A stretch of 64,000 bases of DNA. Origin: Ehrlichia sp052043515 (lineage in GTDB: Bacteria > Pseudomonadota > Alphaproteobacteria > Rickettsiales > Anaplasmataceae). The stretch covers positions 1 to 64,000 of the forward strand of contig JBQEQX010000001.1 in the NCBI GenBank assembly GCA_052043515.1. The letters are read 5' to 3'. Positions 20,551 to 32,120 of the stretch are shown here, piece by piece. The number at the start of each line of letters is the position of its first letter. Position 1 is the stretch's first letter. Both the position numbers and the translations under genes were made by a program. Below the pieces are notes generated by a model that saw nothing but the letters and a program-made list of their open reading frames with translations, had not been told where the DNA came from and did not search any database.

Positions 20551-23098
20551 TTTATAACTCTAATTTCTTCTACTATCTCTAAAACATCAATCACATCACT
20601 TTCCGGATATATCTCCTTCGAATAATCTAGCAAAATACCACATTCGAACCCAGCGCTAACTTCCTTTACATCATCTTTAAACCGACGCAGAACTTTTATC
20701 CTGCCCTCATGTATGACATTATTATCACGTACTAACTTTACCAAAGCACCTTTTTTCACTAACCCATTGATTACGTAGCACCCAAGTACACTTCCTCCAC
20801 TTACAGAAGAGAATACTTTTCTTATGGATAAAGTACCAACGTGCACCTCTTGTTGCAACGGCTTTAACATACTACTCAGTATCTTCTTGACATCATCAAT
20901 TATTTCATATATCACCGAATAATATTCTATCCTGATACCTTTTTGCTTTGCTAGTTCTTTTACCTGAGCATCTGCTTTAACATTAAAAGCTAAAATTATT
21001 GAATTCGATGTTTCTGCCAATAAAACATCTGACTTTGTAATATTCCCTACACCCTTATATAGAATATTTAATTTTATATCCTCATGAGTTATTTTACTGA
21101 TTGAATAACATATCGCATCAACAGATCCCATCACATCACATTTTAAAATTACACTTAATTCATCAACCATATCACAAGACAGTATAGCATCCACCCTCTC
21201 TTGTGAACTCAACTCCGAGCCTGCATTATTTAATAACTCTTGCCGATAATTCATCAATTCACGTGCTTGCTTTTCTGAATCTACAACAATAAAACTACTT
21301 CCAGAATTTGGTACACTATTCAATCCCAACACTTTCACTGGCATCGAAGGAACAGCGATCTTCTCACTTTTCCCTTCTTCATTAAACATATTACGTATTC
21401 TACCGTAACAATTATGTCCAACAACAACAATGTCACCAACCTTTAAAGTCCCCTTCTGTACTATTAAAGTTGCTACAACACCACAACTTTTATCAACTTT
21501 CGACTCAATTACTGCACCAGATGCCCTAGTATTATAAACAGCTTTTAACTCTAATAACTCTGCCATTAATAATATGCTTGATTTTAACTGATCCAAATTT
21601 ATCCTCTCTTTAGCTGACACAGGAACAACAATAACGTCCCCACCTAAACTTTCTGCTACCACTCCATAATTCAGTAAACTATTGGTAATTTTATCAATGT
21701 CAGCTTCGTGCTTGTCAATCTTATTAACCGCAACTATCATCGCCACATTAGCTGCCCTTACGTGATTAATCGACTCAATTGTTTGAGGCATAATACCATC
21801 ATCAGCAGCTACCACTAATACCACTATATCGGTAACATTGGTACCACACGCTCTCATAGCAGTAAATGCTTCATGTCCTGGTGTATCAATAAAAGTAATC
21901 CTCTTGTCACCATCAAGCACTATTTGATACGCTCCTATATGTTGTGTAATACCTTTAAATTCTCCATCTGCAACGTTCGACTTACGTATTGCATCAAGCA
22001 AAGAAGTTTTCCCATGATCCACATGTCCCATAACAGTAACCACCGGTGCTCTGGGAAGTAGTTCTGCATCGCTAGCATCAGAATACAAATCTTCTTCTAA
22101 TTTACCATCATTAACTAGTTTAAAAGTATGGTTAAAAGCCCCTACAATGACAGAAGCCTCATCTGAATCTAAAAAGTCCGTCGGCTTAATATCACGTCTC
22201 CCCATCTGGTACAACATATGTTGCACATCCTTCACCTTCTCAGACATATTACTAGCCAATTCCTGTACAGTAATTTTGTTATGGATCAAGACTTTCCTAG
22301 TAATTTTATTCTTTACAGCTTTAACAGAACGACTCTTCTTACTTTTATGTACCTGAACAACATGCTTATTATTATACTCCAGTTCTTTTTTCAATAACCA
22401 GCTTCACATGTTTACTATACATGTTACTAGACATCGCCTTTCTCGGATTTCCCTTTTTTTCTTCGTGCTCTTTCTCGTATTTTTTTGAGCTTTTTTTCTT
22501 CAATATTCTTAGATTGCAACAAATCACTTACATCATCAACAACTGGTTGATTATCAAATTGACACTCACGACTCTTTTCCTCACCAACAACATCTAAACT
22601 CGATGCATCTGATTCTAAATCGTCACTTTCAACATTTGCAACTACCGACCGCTCAAGAACATTTCTATTATCTTCTTCTACAGATATAATACCATGGTCT
22701 GTATCAACTCGAACAGTTTCCTCAACATCATCAATTGTATCAATAACTTTTTCCCTATCCTGTCTTCCTTCTACTTCATCTTTCTTATCATAAATATTAG
22801 CATTCTGTAGTGCATTCATACGAGAAATTTGCTCTTGTATGGTTAAAGTATTCTCAGTTTCAGCATCTTGATAAACATTATCATTTTGTAGTATCGCAGA
22901 AGCTTGCACGATATTATCAACACCTCTCCTCTTCTTACTTTTACGTACTTCGACAGTGGTTACAGACTTTTTTAAAGAAAATTTTGCACTCTGTTGTATA
23001 TTCGAAGATAGCTTTAGCTTATCACTAAGCTTAAGTGTTGTACGCTCAGACTTACCCGATGCCAAACCACCATTTACAACACCCTTAGACTCATTCAT
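20547..23098 (-). CDS. infB: Translation initiation factor IF-2, with two homopolymer shifts
   Basis: GTPase that places initiator tRNA on the 30S subunit. The first 230 residues (22427-23098) are charged and low complexity, as in the IF-2 N-terminal region. The GTPase domain then shows GHVDHGKTSLLDAI, DTPGHEAF and NKID, followed by the later beta-barrel and C-terminal domains. T7 at 22454-22460 and T6 at 22386-22391 each carry one base too many. Corrected, the joint reads RKAMSSNMYSKHVKLVIEKE and the protein is about 849 residues. It lies 23 bp after nusA. An internal start for the shorter half is not needed to explain the break. Confidence 0.92.
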
Positions 23099-23121
23099 AG
23101 ATAACTACCTAAAACAAAAGT

Positions 23122-24675
23122 TTACAACCACCCTATTTTCTTCCTTGACTCTAATATGATAGAGTCAATCTGATCTTTAGTTAACGTAATATCAGGAACA
23201 ATATCGTAAAATTCATCTGTACATAACCCAGCTATATCTTCAAGATTCTTAATACCATTTTCAGATAATGCTACAATATCACCAATCCTTAGAAAGGGTA
23301 ACATTGCAACATCTTTATCAACAGACAAATTTTCCAAAACTTGCTGCATCTCAGCATTTTTACGAGCTAAATAATCAGCTGCTCTATTCTTTAATTCCAC
23401 TGCAATCTCTTCATTGAAACCATCGATAGCAGAAATATCACTAACAGATGCTTGATCTATGTCTTCAATACTAACAAAACCCTCAGTGAACAACAATTGA
23501 CCTATAATTTCCTCAACATCCAACCCTTCAACAAATACTTTTGATCCTGCACTCAATTCCTTCGCTTTCCTAGTAGATTCAGTTTCATCGCCTATCACGT
23601 CTATCTTCCAACCAACTAACTCAGATGCCAATCTAATATTTTGCCCATATCTACCAATTGCTAAACTTAGCTGATTTTCTGGAATTATCAATTCTACTTT
23701 TTCCTTATCCTCATCAATTATGACTTTTAAAACTTCTGCTGGCGCTATAGCATTGACTATAAATTTAGCAAGCTCTGGAGAGTACAATATCACATCAATT
23801 TTCTCCCCATGCAATTCAGAAATAATACTCTGAATTCTCACTCCTCTTACACCAACACATGCACCTACCGGATCGATATTCTTATCAGAAGAAAACACTG
23901 CAACTTTCGATCTTGAGCCTGGATCCCTAGCTATTGCTTTTATTGTAACAATCCCATCATATATTTCAGGTATCTCTTGCCTAAAAAGTTGTTCCATAAA
24001 CCCCTTATTAATTCTTGAAAGGAATATCTGGGGCCCGGAATTTTCCTTCCTTACATCTTCTATATGAGCTTTCACCCTGTCACCGACACGTAACACTTCA
24101 CCTTTTATTAAATTAGAAGATGACAAATACCCTTCATTTCCATTCAAATCCACAATTACATTATTGTACTCTATACGCTTTACAGTTCCGTATACTATAT
24201 CCCCTATACGATCTTTAAAATCTTCGTACTGCTTTTTACGTTCCTCTGAAACAATAACTTGTGCGATTTTTTGTTTTGCAATTTTAGCTGAACTATAATC
24301 AAGATCGATCACGGGAAGAGGTTCCAACATTATATCCCCAATTTGAACATTTTCATCAAGTGCCCTAGCTTCTGCTAGAGTAATCAGCTTATACTTACTT
24401 ACGTCAACAACATCAATTTCACTTTCCTTATTTTCAGGAACAATAACTTCACCACTATCACTAATGACCAACACTTGTCGATAAGTGGCAACGACACCCG
24501 TTTTCCTATCGACTGTAACTTTAATTTTACAATTCCCATATCTACTACGGCTAGTTAACTGAATAGCCTCTTCTATGGCTTTTATTATTACATCTAAGTT
24601 CAGGCCCTTTTGATCAGCAATATCCTTCGCCACCCTTATCAATTCTAAGTTATCAAAATTTTGTAGATTAACCAT
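23122..24675 (-). CDS. nusA: Transcription termination/antitermination factor NusA
   Basis: NusA binds RNA polymerase and nascent RNA in pausing and antitermination. The 517-residue protein has the N-terminal polymerase-binding domain, an S1 domain (DIVYGTVKRIEYNNVIVDLN), KH1 (DPGSRSKVAVFSSDKNIDPV, then GACVGVRGVRIQ) and KH2 (LAIGRYGQNIRLASELVGWK), and two C-terminal helical repeats. It opens the nusA-infB-rbfA operon. The rimP gene that usually precedes nusA is absent: 24676-24858 holds no open frame. Confidence 0.93.
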   Translation of the reverse strand: MVNLQNFDNLELIRVAKDIADQKGLNLDVIIKAIEEAIQLTSRSRYGNCKIKVTVDRKTGVVATYRQVLVISDSGEVIVPENKESEIDVVDVSKYKLITLAEARALDENVQIGDIMLEPLPVIDLDYSSAKIAKQKIAQVIVSEERKKQYEDFKDRIGDIVYGTVKRIEYNNVIVDLNGNEGYLSSSNLIKGEVLRVGDRVKAHIEDVRKENSGPQIFLSRINKGFMEQLFRQEIPEIYDGIVTIKAIARDPGSRSKVAVFSSDKNIDPVGACVGVRGVRIQSIISELHGEKIDVILYSPELAKFIVNAIAPAEVLKVIIDEDKEKVELIIPENQLSLAIGRYGQNIRLASELVGWKIDVIGDETESTRKAKELSAGSKVFVEGLDVEEIIGQLLFTEGFVSIEDIDQASVSDISAIDGFNEEIAVELKNRAADYLARKNAEMQQVLENLSVDKDVAMLPFLRIGDIVALSENGIKNLEDIAGLCTDEFYDIVPDITLTKDQIDSIILESRKKIGWL

Positions 24676-24858
24676 AAAAACCCTTAGTAAAAACCCATGT
24701 ACAAAAAATTAAATTTAGTGCACCCGATTATTTAAAAATGACATATATCCAGATAAACCCGCGGTAGCAGTTTATATTATAATTGCCACCCAAGTCAAGT
24801 AATTTCTCTTAACAGCAATTTCACCTTATTGTTCTACAAACGACCCGAGGATTCTACT

Positions 24859-27800
24859 TCATTTCCTAATCATAAGCAACGCTGGAGTAAAAAATAAAGT
24901 AATTACAGTAGCTAAAAATAATCCTATAGCTACAGTATAAGACAATTCAAACCACAACTGACTTGATGGAGAATTATAAATAACCTGCCTGTTAACAAAA
25001 TCAAAACTTATACGTAACATCATAGGAACTAATCCTATAATACCAGTAATAACTGTCAAGAATATTGGCCTGACTCTGGACAAAGCTGCGTTTATGATTG
25101 CATCTCTTTTGTTACCTATACTTTTTACATTCACATAAAAGGCATCAATAAGTAATATATTATTATTCACAATCACACCGGCTAATACAATAACACCTAC
25201 ACCCCCCATAACTACGGAAAAAACATGATTAGTAATGAAAAACCCAAAAAATATACAAGTAGTCGATAGGAAAATCGCCGTCATAATGATCAACGTATCG
25301 TATATACTGTTAAATTCTGCAATTAGAACTAACATAATGAGCATAACTATCAGAAAAAATGATTTAATTAAAAATTTTTGTGATTCCTGTTGGTCTTTTA
25401 TTTCTCCTTTGATTTCAACAAAGACTTCTGAATCTAAATTATCTTTTAATTTGTCACTCAAACAGTTTACCATATTTTCTAGCAAGTAACCGTTGGATAA
25501 ATCAGCAACTATGCTTACCGTTCTCATTCCATTAACACGATTTATTGCTCCTTCCTTATATTGTGCCTTACGGGTAACAAATTGACTTACAGCAGTATTC
25601 CCGTATAAAGTGCTAATAAACAAATTATCTAACACATTTAAATTACGGTACTCCTTGGGAAATCTAACAATAATATCAACCTCATCATTAACATTATTGG
25701 GATGATATTTGTTTAACAATATTCCATTAGTTAACATTTCCATAAACCTATTTATTATTGAAATGTCAATTCCAAATGTTGCTGCTTTATCCTTATCAAT
25801 ATCAACTCTCCACTCTATTTCCAATGATGACCTATTATCTTCAATATTCTCAAATCCTGGAGAACTTTTCATAATAGATATTACTTTACTTGTGATCTCA
25901 TTAATCTTACTCACATTATGTGAGCTAACATCAATACGTACTGGCTTATCCGTAACCGGCCTCATTTTTTCTTCTGTTACATTTATAATGACACCCCTTA
26001 TATCTTGCAGTCTATTCTTTATCTCATTCAGTATTTCATAAGATCTTTTACGAAGTGACCATTTCTTTAACTCAACTTGAATGTTACCAACAACATTATC
26101 TACACCTAATAAACTTCCAAGCAAACCAGCTTTTGCATATAAAAATTTTATGCCATCTATATCAGAAATCCTGTTCTCAATCTCTTGTATTATAGTATTT
26201 CTTTCATAAACAGATAAGTTATTACTTGATCTCACATTAATCATCATTCTTTCCGATTCAATACTTGGAAAAAACTCTATACCTGGACCAATTGTAAAAT
26301 ACCCTAAAGTAGATAAAAACAACACAATAACTATTACATAAACAAATTTTTTTGGATGATTAAGCACACATTTTAAAACATTCGCATAACTCCTAGTAAC
26401 TCTCCCCAATTCTGCAAAATTTCCAGTACTTATTGCAGCAATTTTTGCAACACTTTTCTTATCAGTTACCGATGGCATTCCAATAATAGACCCCAAAACT
26501 GGAATAAAAATTAGTGCCATAATCCATGAACCACTTAAAGTTGTAATTAAGGCAATGGGAATGTACTTCATAAATCCACCAGTAGTTCCTGGCCAAAATA
26601 ATAAAGGAATATACACTACCAATTTTGTTAGAGTAGCTGATGCAACTGGCCAAAACATATCATATGCTGCTTGTTTAAAAGCTTCCATTCTACTTAAACC
26701 ACTAATCATTTTTCTATCAGCATATTCAGTAACCACTATAGCATCATCAACAAGCATGCCAACAGCCATAATTAAAGAAAACAAAATTACTATATTTAAT
26801 GTATATCCCATTAAATATATAACAATCATACCAAACAGAAATGATCCAGGTATAGATACAGCAACCAACAATGCAGTTTTAGTACCCATAAATATCATCA
26901 TAATTATTACAACAAGTAAAATCGATATTACAATAGAATTTTGTAACTCATTCAAAATGTCGGTTATTTCTTCTGATTGATCTTGTAAATAAATAATAGA
27001 TAAATTTTTTGGAAATAAATCTTTCAAACTACCTATGAGTTCTTTAACTTGAAATATTGTCTCGATAATATTTTTACCTGACTGCTTTGATACTTCCAAT
27101 ACCAAACCTGGATTGTTATTTATTCTAACAAACTCTTTACGGTCTTGATATGCTGGTTTAATACTTGCAACATCACCTAGGGTAACAATAGAATATCCAT
27201 CTGTTCTGACAGGTATATTCATAATATCTTCTATGCTTCTTAAAAAACCTGAAAAATGTACAGTATACCTTCCAATAATGGAACTCAAATTTCCAGTATT
27301 TACAAATTGATTATGATTCAGTATAGCTCTCACTACATCTTGTATTTGTAAATTATAACTATTAATAGCATCAGGAGAAATATTGACCTCAACAATATCT
27401 TCACGATTTCCAATAACTTTAACACTTTGTATATTAGGCAATCCTTCCAATCTATACTGTAAATTCTGTGCAATTTTAAATAATGTCCTTTCAGGTAAAT
27501 CCCCCATCAAGGCTATACTTAATACTGGAAATAAACTTAAATTTTCTTCATCCACTATAGGAAAAGTTGCTTCTCTCGGTAATCTAGCATGTATTATATT
27601 TATTTTTGACCTTACATTTTCCAAAGCTTCTTTATAATCAAATCCTGCATTAAATTCTAATATGACATATGCATATCCGTTCTTAGCTACTGAAGTAACT
27701 TTACTTATACCTCTTATAGATTTCACTTCCTGCTCAATAGGATATACTAAAAGCTTTTCTATATCTCCAGATGACATACCTTGTAATGCACTGCGAATGG

Positions 27801-27939
27801 ACAAAACAGGTTTTTTAATTTCAGGATTTTTTTCTTTAGCAATGTTAATATAAGAATACAAACCAAATATTAATACAAGCACTAATAGAAACATTGATAC
27901 TCTATTTTTTTGTAAAAATATTTCAGCAATCTTTCTCAT
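24859..27939 (-). CDS. RND-family efflux transporter permease (AcrB/MexB-like)
   Basis: Proton-driven inner-membrane pump of the hydrophobe/amphiphile efflux class. The 1026-residue protein has the duplicated plan of 12 membrane helices and two large periplasmic loops. Conserved parts include an N-terminal helix, GMSSGDIEKLLVYPIEQEV, VGMLVDDAIVVTEYADR in helix 4 (proton-relay Asp pair) and GVIVNNNILLIDA in the second half, where the usual acidic residue pattern is altered. No membrane-fusion or outer-membrane partner gene is adjacent. The substrate cannot be inferred. Confidence 0.88.
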   Translation of the reverse strand: MRKIAEIFLQKNRVSMFLLVLVLIFGLYSYINIAKEKNPEIKKPVLSIRSALQGMSSGDIEKLLVYPIEQEVKSIRGISKVTSVAKNGYAYVILEFNAGFDYKEALENVRSKINIIHARLPREATFPIVDEENLSLFPVLSIALMGDLPERTLFKIAQNLQYRLEGLPNIQSVKVIGNREDIVEVNISPDAINSYNLQIQDVVRAILNHNQFVNTGNLSSIIGRYTVHFSGFLRSIEDIMNIPVRTDGYSIVTLGDVASIKPAYQDRKEFVRINNNPGLVLEVSKQSGKNIIETIFQVKELIGSLKDLFPKNLSIIYLQDQSEEITDILNELQNSIVISILLVVIIMMIFMGTKTALLVAVSIPGSFLFGMIVIYLMGYTLNIVILFSLIMAVGMLVDDAIVVTEYADRKMISGLSRMEAFKQAAYDMFWPVASATLTKLVVYIPLLFWPGTTGGFMKYIPIALITTLSGSWIMALIFIPVLGSIIGMPSVTDKKSVAKIAAISTGNFAELGRVTRSYANVLKCVLNHPKKFVYVIVIVLFLSTLGYFTIGPGIEFFPSIESERMMINVRSSNNLSVYERNTIIQEIENRISDIDGIKFLYAKAGLLGSLLGVDNVVGNIQVELKKWSLRKRSYEILNEIKNRLQDIRGVIINVTEEKMRPVTDKPVRIDVSSHNVSKINEITSKVISIMKSSPGFENIEDNRSSLEIEWRVDIDKDKAATFGIDISIINRFMEMLTNGILLNKYHPNNVNDEVDIIVRFPKEYRNLNVLDNLFISTLYGNTAVSQFVTRKAQYKEGAINRVNGMRTVSIVADLSNGYLLENMVNCLSDKLKDNLDSEVFVEIKGEIKDQQESQKFLIKSFFLIVMLIMLVLIAEFNSIYDTLIIMTAIFLSTTCIFFGFFITNHVFSVVMGGVGVIVLAGVIVNNNILLIDAFYVNVKSIGNKRDAIINAALSRVRPIFLTVITGIIGLVPMMLRISFDFVNRQVIYNSPSSQLWFELSYTVAIGLFLATVITLFFTPALLMIRK

Positions 27940-27982
27940 TACTCATCATTAAAAATGGCACTTCCACAATAACCTTACAACA

Positions 27983-28735
27983 TTATTTACTACTTTGCTC
28001 AATATATTTACACGCCAATATTGATGCTTCATACAACAATAACATTGGTATCGCCAACCCTATTTGACTCAACACATCAGGTGGTGTCAATACAGCAGCA
28101 ATAATAAAAATAACCACAACTGCAACTCTTCTTTTCTTTGCTAAACTCCTTGCGGACACTATACCAATTCTAGACATTAATGTCAAAAATATAGGTATTT
28201 GAAACGCAACTCCAAATGCAAACATTAGCTGTAACACTAAATCTAAATACTCACTAACCGAAGGCATAAATTCTATTGGTACACCCATTGAAGCATCTCT
28301 ATTTTCAAAAGCAATAAAAAACCTCCAAGCTAAAGGAAATATATAATAGTAAACCATTGCAGCTCCAAGAACAAACAGCACTGGTGTCGACACCAAATAC
28401 GGTAACAATACCAATTTTTCTTTCTTGTATAATCCTGGAGCTAAAAACATATAAAATTGCCACGCAAATACAGGACAGGAAAACAACAAAGCAGCCATAG
28501 TTGCAACCTTTAAATATACAAAAAAAGCCTCTGTTAAATCAGTATATATTAAAGAGAACTCAGAATTGGAACCTTCTAAATCTATTAAAGGAATCAATAA
28601 AAAGTTATATATTCTTTCAGAAAAAAAATAACATATGCCAAACGTGATACAAAAAAATATAAAGCAAAAAAATATCCTGTACCTTAACTCTTCAAAATGT
28701 TTTAAAAAAGGCATTTCACCATCTGTAGATTTCAT
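27983..28735 (-). CDS. tatC: Sec-independent protein translocase TatC
   Basis: Receptor subunit of the twin-arginine export system. The 250-residue, six-helix protein begins PFLKHFEELRYRIFFCFIF, carrying the HLxELRxR-like signature, and contains FAFGVAFQIPIFLTLMSRIG and the late TPPDVLSQIGLAIPMLLLYE. The tatA and tatB genes are not adjacent. It lies between ispG (upstream, 25-bp gap) and the efflux pump gene on the same strand, so all three may be cotranscribed. Confidence 0.93.
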   Translation of the reverse strand: MKSTDGEMPFLKHFEELRYRIFFCFIFFCITFGICYFFSERIYNFLLIPLIDLEGSNSEFSLIYTDLTEAFFVYLKVATMAALLFSCPVFAWQFYMFLAPGLYKKEKLVLLPYLVSTPVLFVLGAAMVYYYIFPLAWRFFIAFENRDASMGVPIEFMPSVSEYLDLVLQLMFAFGVAFQIPIFLTLMSRIGIVSARSLAKKRRVAVVVIFIIAAVLTPPDVLSQIGLAIPMLLLYEASILACKYIEQSSK

Positions 28736-28760
28736 TATATATTTATTACCCTACATATCA

Positions 28761-30030
28761 TCAATGATAATAAACATTAACATAATTTTCGATAATTGAT
28801 ACGAATTGCTCAAAAATATTACTACCTTCTAAAATACATAACTTTTCTCCGTTCTGATATACTGCCGCTACAGGTCTTTCACCATAACCAGGAAGACTAA
28901 TACCTAAATTAGCATGTTTACTTTCACCAGGCCCATTAACTATACAACCCATTACTGCCACAACCATATTTTCAACTCCAGGATTTGTAACCTTCCATAC
29001 AGGCATACGCTCAGTTATATAATCATTTACATTTTTAACTAACTGATGAAAAACCTTAGGATTAGTTCTATTACACCCAGGACAAGAAGTTACCTGCGCA
29101 GTAAAGTTTCTTATACCTATACTTTGTAAAATCTCTTGGCACAACTTTACCTCCATAACTCTTGATTCCCCAGGTTGCTGAGTTAACGAAACACGTATAG
29201 TATCTCCTATACCATTGAGCAACAGATAAGATATTCCTGCTGTACTGCTAACCATTCCTTTTACACCAGATCCTGCCTCTGTCAGTCCCAAATGCAGTGG
29301 ATAACTACAGACATTTGACAAAACTGTATAAACAGATATTAAATCCTGCACCTTACTCGTTTTACAAGATATAACTATTTTATTTTTAGGTAAACCAATT
29401 TCTTCTGCACGTTTAGCGCTTGTCACAGCGGAAATGACTAACGCTTTTTGCAAAACTATATAATCTGGCTGAGGATCACTAAGCAATGCATTATCATTCA
29501 TCAATTTTGCAGACAAATATTTATCCAAGCTTCCCCAATTCACTCCTATTCTGATAGGAATATCATATTTTATTGCAAACTCAATAACATCATCAAAGTT
29601 TTTATCACGCTTATCCCCAAACCCTATATTTCCTGGATTAATACGTATTTTGCCTAAAATAGATGCATATTCTGGATATTGCTTTACCAATCTAGCAATC
29701 TCATATTGCCCACATCCTACTATCAATTTCTCATTAAAGCCATTATCTACCAATACATCTCTAATATATGGAACATTTTTTTAGTGATTGTTCCGAATTA
29801 ATCGCAATTCTTACTAATTGAGACCCAGCTTTTGCTAATTCCAAAACCTCCTCTGCATCTTTATACGCGTCTCCAGAACCACCCAATGCCATAGACTGTA
29901 CTACCACAGGATTATTTCCACCAATTACCACATCACCAACTCTAACTTCATAAGTTGATTTATTTTTCTTTTTAACAGAATTGAAAAATTCTTCTTGATT
30001 TAAAATTTTATCTACAATTTCACAATGCAT
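28761..30030 (-). CDS. ispG: 4-hydroxy-3-methylbut-2-enyl diphosphate synthase IspG, one frameshift
   Basis: Iron-sulfur enzyme of the methylerythritol phosphate route to isoprenoids, whose pathway partner dxr also lies in this window. Visible parts are GGNNPVVVQSMALGG at the N-terminus, RINPGNIG, the cluster cysteines in TSCPGCNRT and VMGCIVNGPGESKHANLG. T7 at 29776-29782 breaks the frame. One base fewer joins it as SLKNVPYIRDVLVDNGF and gives about 422 residues. The isoprenoid pathway is essential in this family, so a true null is unlikely. Confidence 0.92.
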
Positions 30031-30111
30031 AAAAAAACAACCTTATTCATTATCAGGGAACAGAACTATATCACAAGTTACTTTTTAATCACTTATAAAA
30101 AAACCAAGCCC

Positions 30112-31831
30112 TCATCTTTCTAACACAGCTATATTTTCATCATCATAGTAGTAAGTCAGTGTATAATCATCCTCCTCCTCATCAGGATTTTTTGTAATTT
30201 GAGCCTGTTCCACAGAATTTACAGAAGTATCACTTTCTTCTTGAGAAATTTTGACACTTTCATTTCCATCACCGCGATCGATAAGATCCTGCATCTCATC
30301 CTCCATTTCTGCGCCCAAAGATGAATCAGCACTATCAAGACAGTCATTATTATCCTGGCTATTACCATGCTCCATCTCTTGTAACTGTCTTTCAGCATCC
30401 TCTGTTTTTTTTAAGAACGAAAGAAAATGCACAGCTTTATGACTATGTTTTTGCTGATTATCTACTTCAGAACCATGTCGTTGCAATTGTCCATCATTAG
30501 ATCCACGCCCAAGCAACGGAGAATTATTGGCATCATCATTAACACCATTAACACCTCTTTGTTTATCGTTATCTTTTGGAAACTTCAATAATAGGTGCAA
30601 TCCATTATCACCACGTTCACCAACTAATTCTTTATCTCCATAATGATCACTACCCACATTTTCTACAGGAACCTTATCATTACCGACTTCAGACTTTTCA
30701 CCTTCTCTAATAGCCTTAGATAACTCAGTTTCATCGACGCCTTTCGCTATAACAGGATGGTTATTACCACCAACTCCAGGCTTTTTATCTTCTTTAGCAT
30801 GACTAGATACAGGATGTTTGTCATCACTAACTTTAGGCTTCTTACCTTCTTTAGTAGGACTAGATAATTTAGCTCCATCAACGTCTTTCGCTATAACAGG
30901 ATGGTTATTACCACCAACTCCAGGCTTTTTATCTTCTTTAGCATGACTAGATACAGGATGTTTGTCATCACTAACTTTAGGCTTCTTATCTTCTTTAGTA
31001 GGACTAGATAATTTAGCTCCATCAACGCCCTCCACTATAACAGGATATTTGCCATCACTAACTTCAGGCTTTCTATCTTCTTTAGTAGGACTAGGTAATT
31101 TAGCTCCATCAACGCCCTCCACTATAACAGGATATTTGTCATCACTAACCTCAGGCTTTTTATCTTCTTTAGCATGACTAGGCAATTTAGCTCCATCAAC
31201 ATCTTTCGCTATAACAGGATGTTTGTCATCACTAACTTCAGGCTTTTTTATATTCTTTAGCATGACTAGATAATTTAGCTCCATCAACGTCTTTCACCAC
31301 AACAGCACGTTTATTGCCAATAACTCCAGGTCCTTTATCTCCACCAATATCAGGCAACTTATCTATACTCTCAGCGTTATTAACAATTTCAGATCCACTA
31401 ATACCACCTATTTTGGTATCACTATATATATCACCAACGCTGCCATTGGAATCAACAAATCTAGCTCCTAACACATTAGCTAAATTAATACCATTACTGT
31501 CTATCATCAAATCATCATCTTGTCCTTTAGATAATGCTTCGTCCACCAACTGATCAATATCCTCTACTCGTATTATCCTTCCCGTTTCACGCTGAACATC
31601 ACTTTTCCTATTACTACTTTTTTTCTTAACGCCTGAAACCAAGGCGTCCCTACGCTGCTTATAGACAGAATAAGCACTAGCAAATTCTGAATTATTGTTA
31701 AAAGCCTCCCCACCAGGATTATAGATTGGCGAATATCTCCTGCTAAACTTATATCCACTTTTATTTGAACAAGAAACAACCAAAAACAAAACTAATGCCA
31801 ATAATATACACGAGATATTACGCCTGACCAT
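30112..31831 (-). CDS. Tandem-repeat acidic lipoprotein, one frameshift
   Basis: The N-terminus is a lipoprotein signal (MVRRNISCILLALVLFLVVS, then Cys21). A polar region of about 150 residues follows, then tandem repeats of 29 and 48 residues built on VDGAKL, KEDKKPEVSDDK and HPVIA, then an acidic tail ending EEEDDYTLTYYYDDENIAVL. T6 at 31244-31249 breaks the frame. The homologous position in most of the other repeat units has T5, and with T5 here the protein is one chain of about 572 residues. Surface or secreted tandem-repeat proteins are a hallmark of Ehrlichia, but I cannot match this to a named one. Confidence 0.8.
30745..31294 (-). repeat. Coding tandem repeats: three 87-bp units then two 144-bp units
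   Basis: Inside the lipoprotein gene. Reading on the minus strand, three 29-residue units (31294 downward) are followed by two 48-residue units (30889-31032 and 30745-30888). The two 144-bp units are nearly identical; I see one difference outside their last few bases. The 48-residue unit is a 29-residue unit fused to a second one that lacks about eight residues around VDGAKL, so it arose by unequal crossover between units. A degenerate sixth unit follows (VDETELSKAIREGEKSEVG). Confidence 0.9.
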
Positions 31832-32120
31832 TTAACACCCACAAAACATACTTCCTCAACTCCAGTATATTTATATCAAATATACCATACCAAGTAAATG
31901 CATTATTTATAATATCAAAACAAATATACAATTACTGTTACCAATCCATCTACAACAACTAATAATTTCTTAAAGACTAATACCATGAGTCATAGAATAA
32001 GCCCACACAATACACATTGAATGTAATAACAAACTTTGTCATACAAACAACACGTACCAAGACGAACTATATGTTAACTAAAGAATACAACAATTGCAAA
32101 ATAATTTTAACATATACTTT

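Noticed and set aside
20547..22394. A shorter IF-2 isoform started internally at the frame break
   Set aside because: The break is explained by two homopolymer changes that give a continuous, normal-length IF-2; no good internal ribosome site was seen.
30745..31294. Regular repeats that might be taken for a CRISPR array
   Set aside because: The repeats are in frame, translate to a consistent 29- or 48-residue unit, and have no unique spacers.
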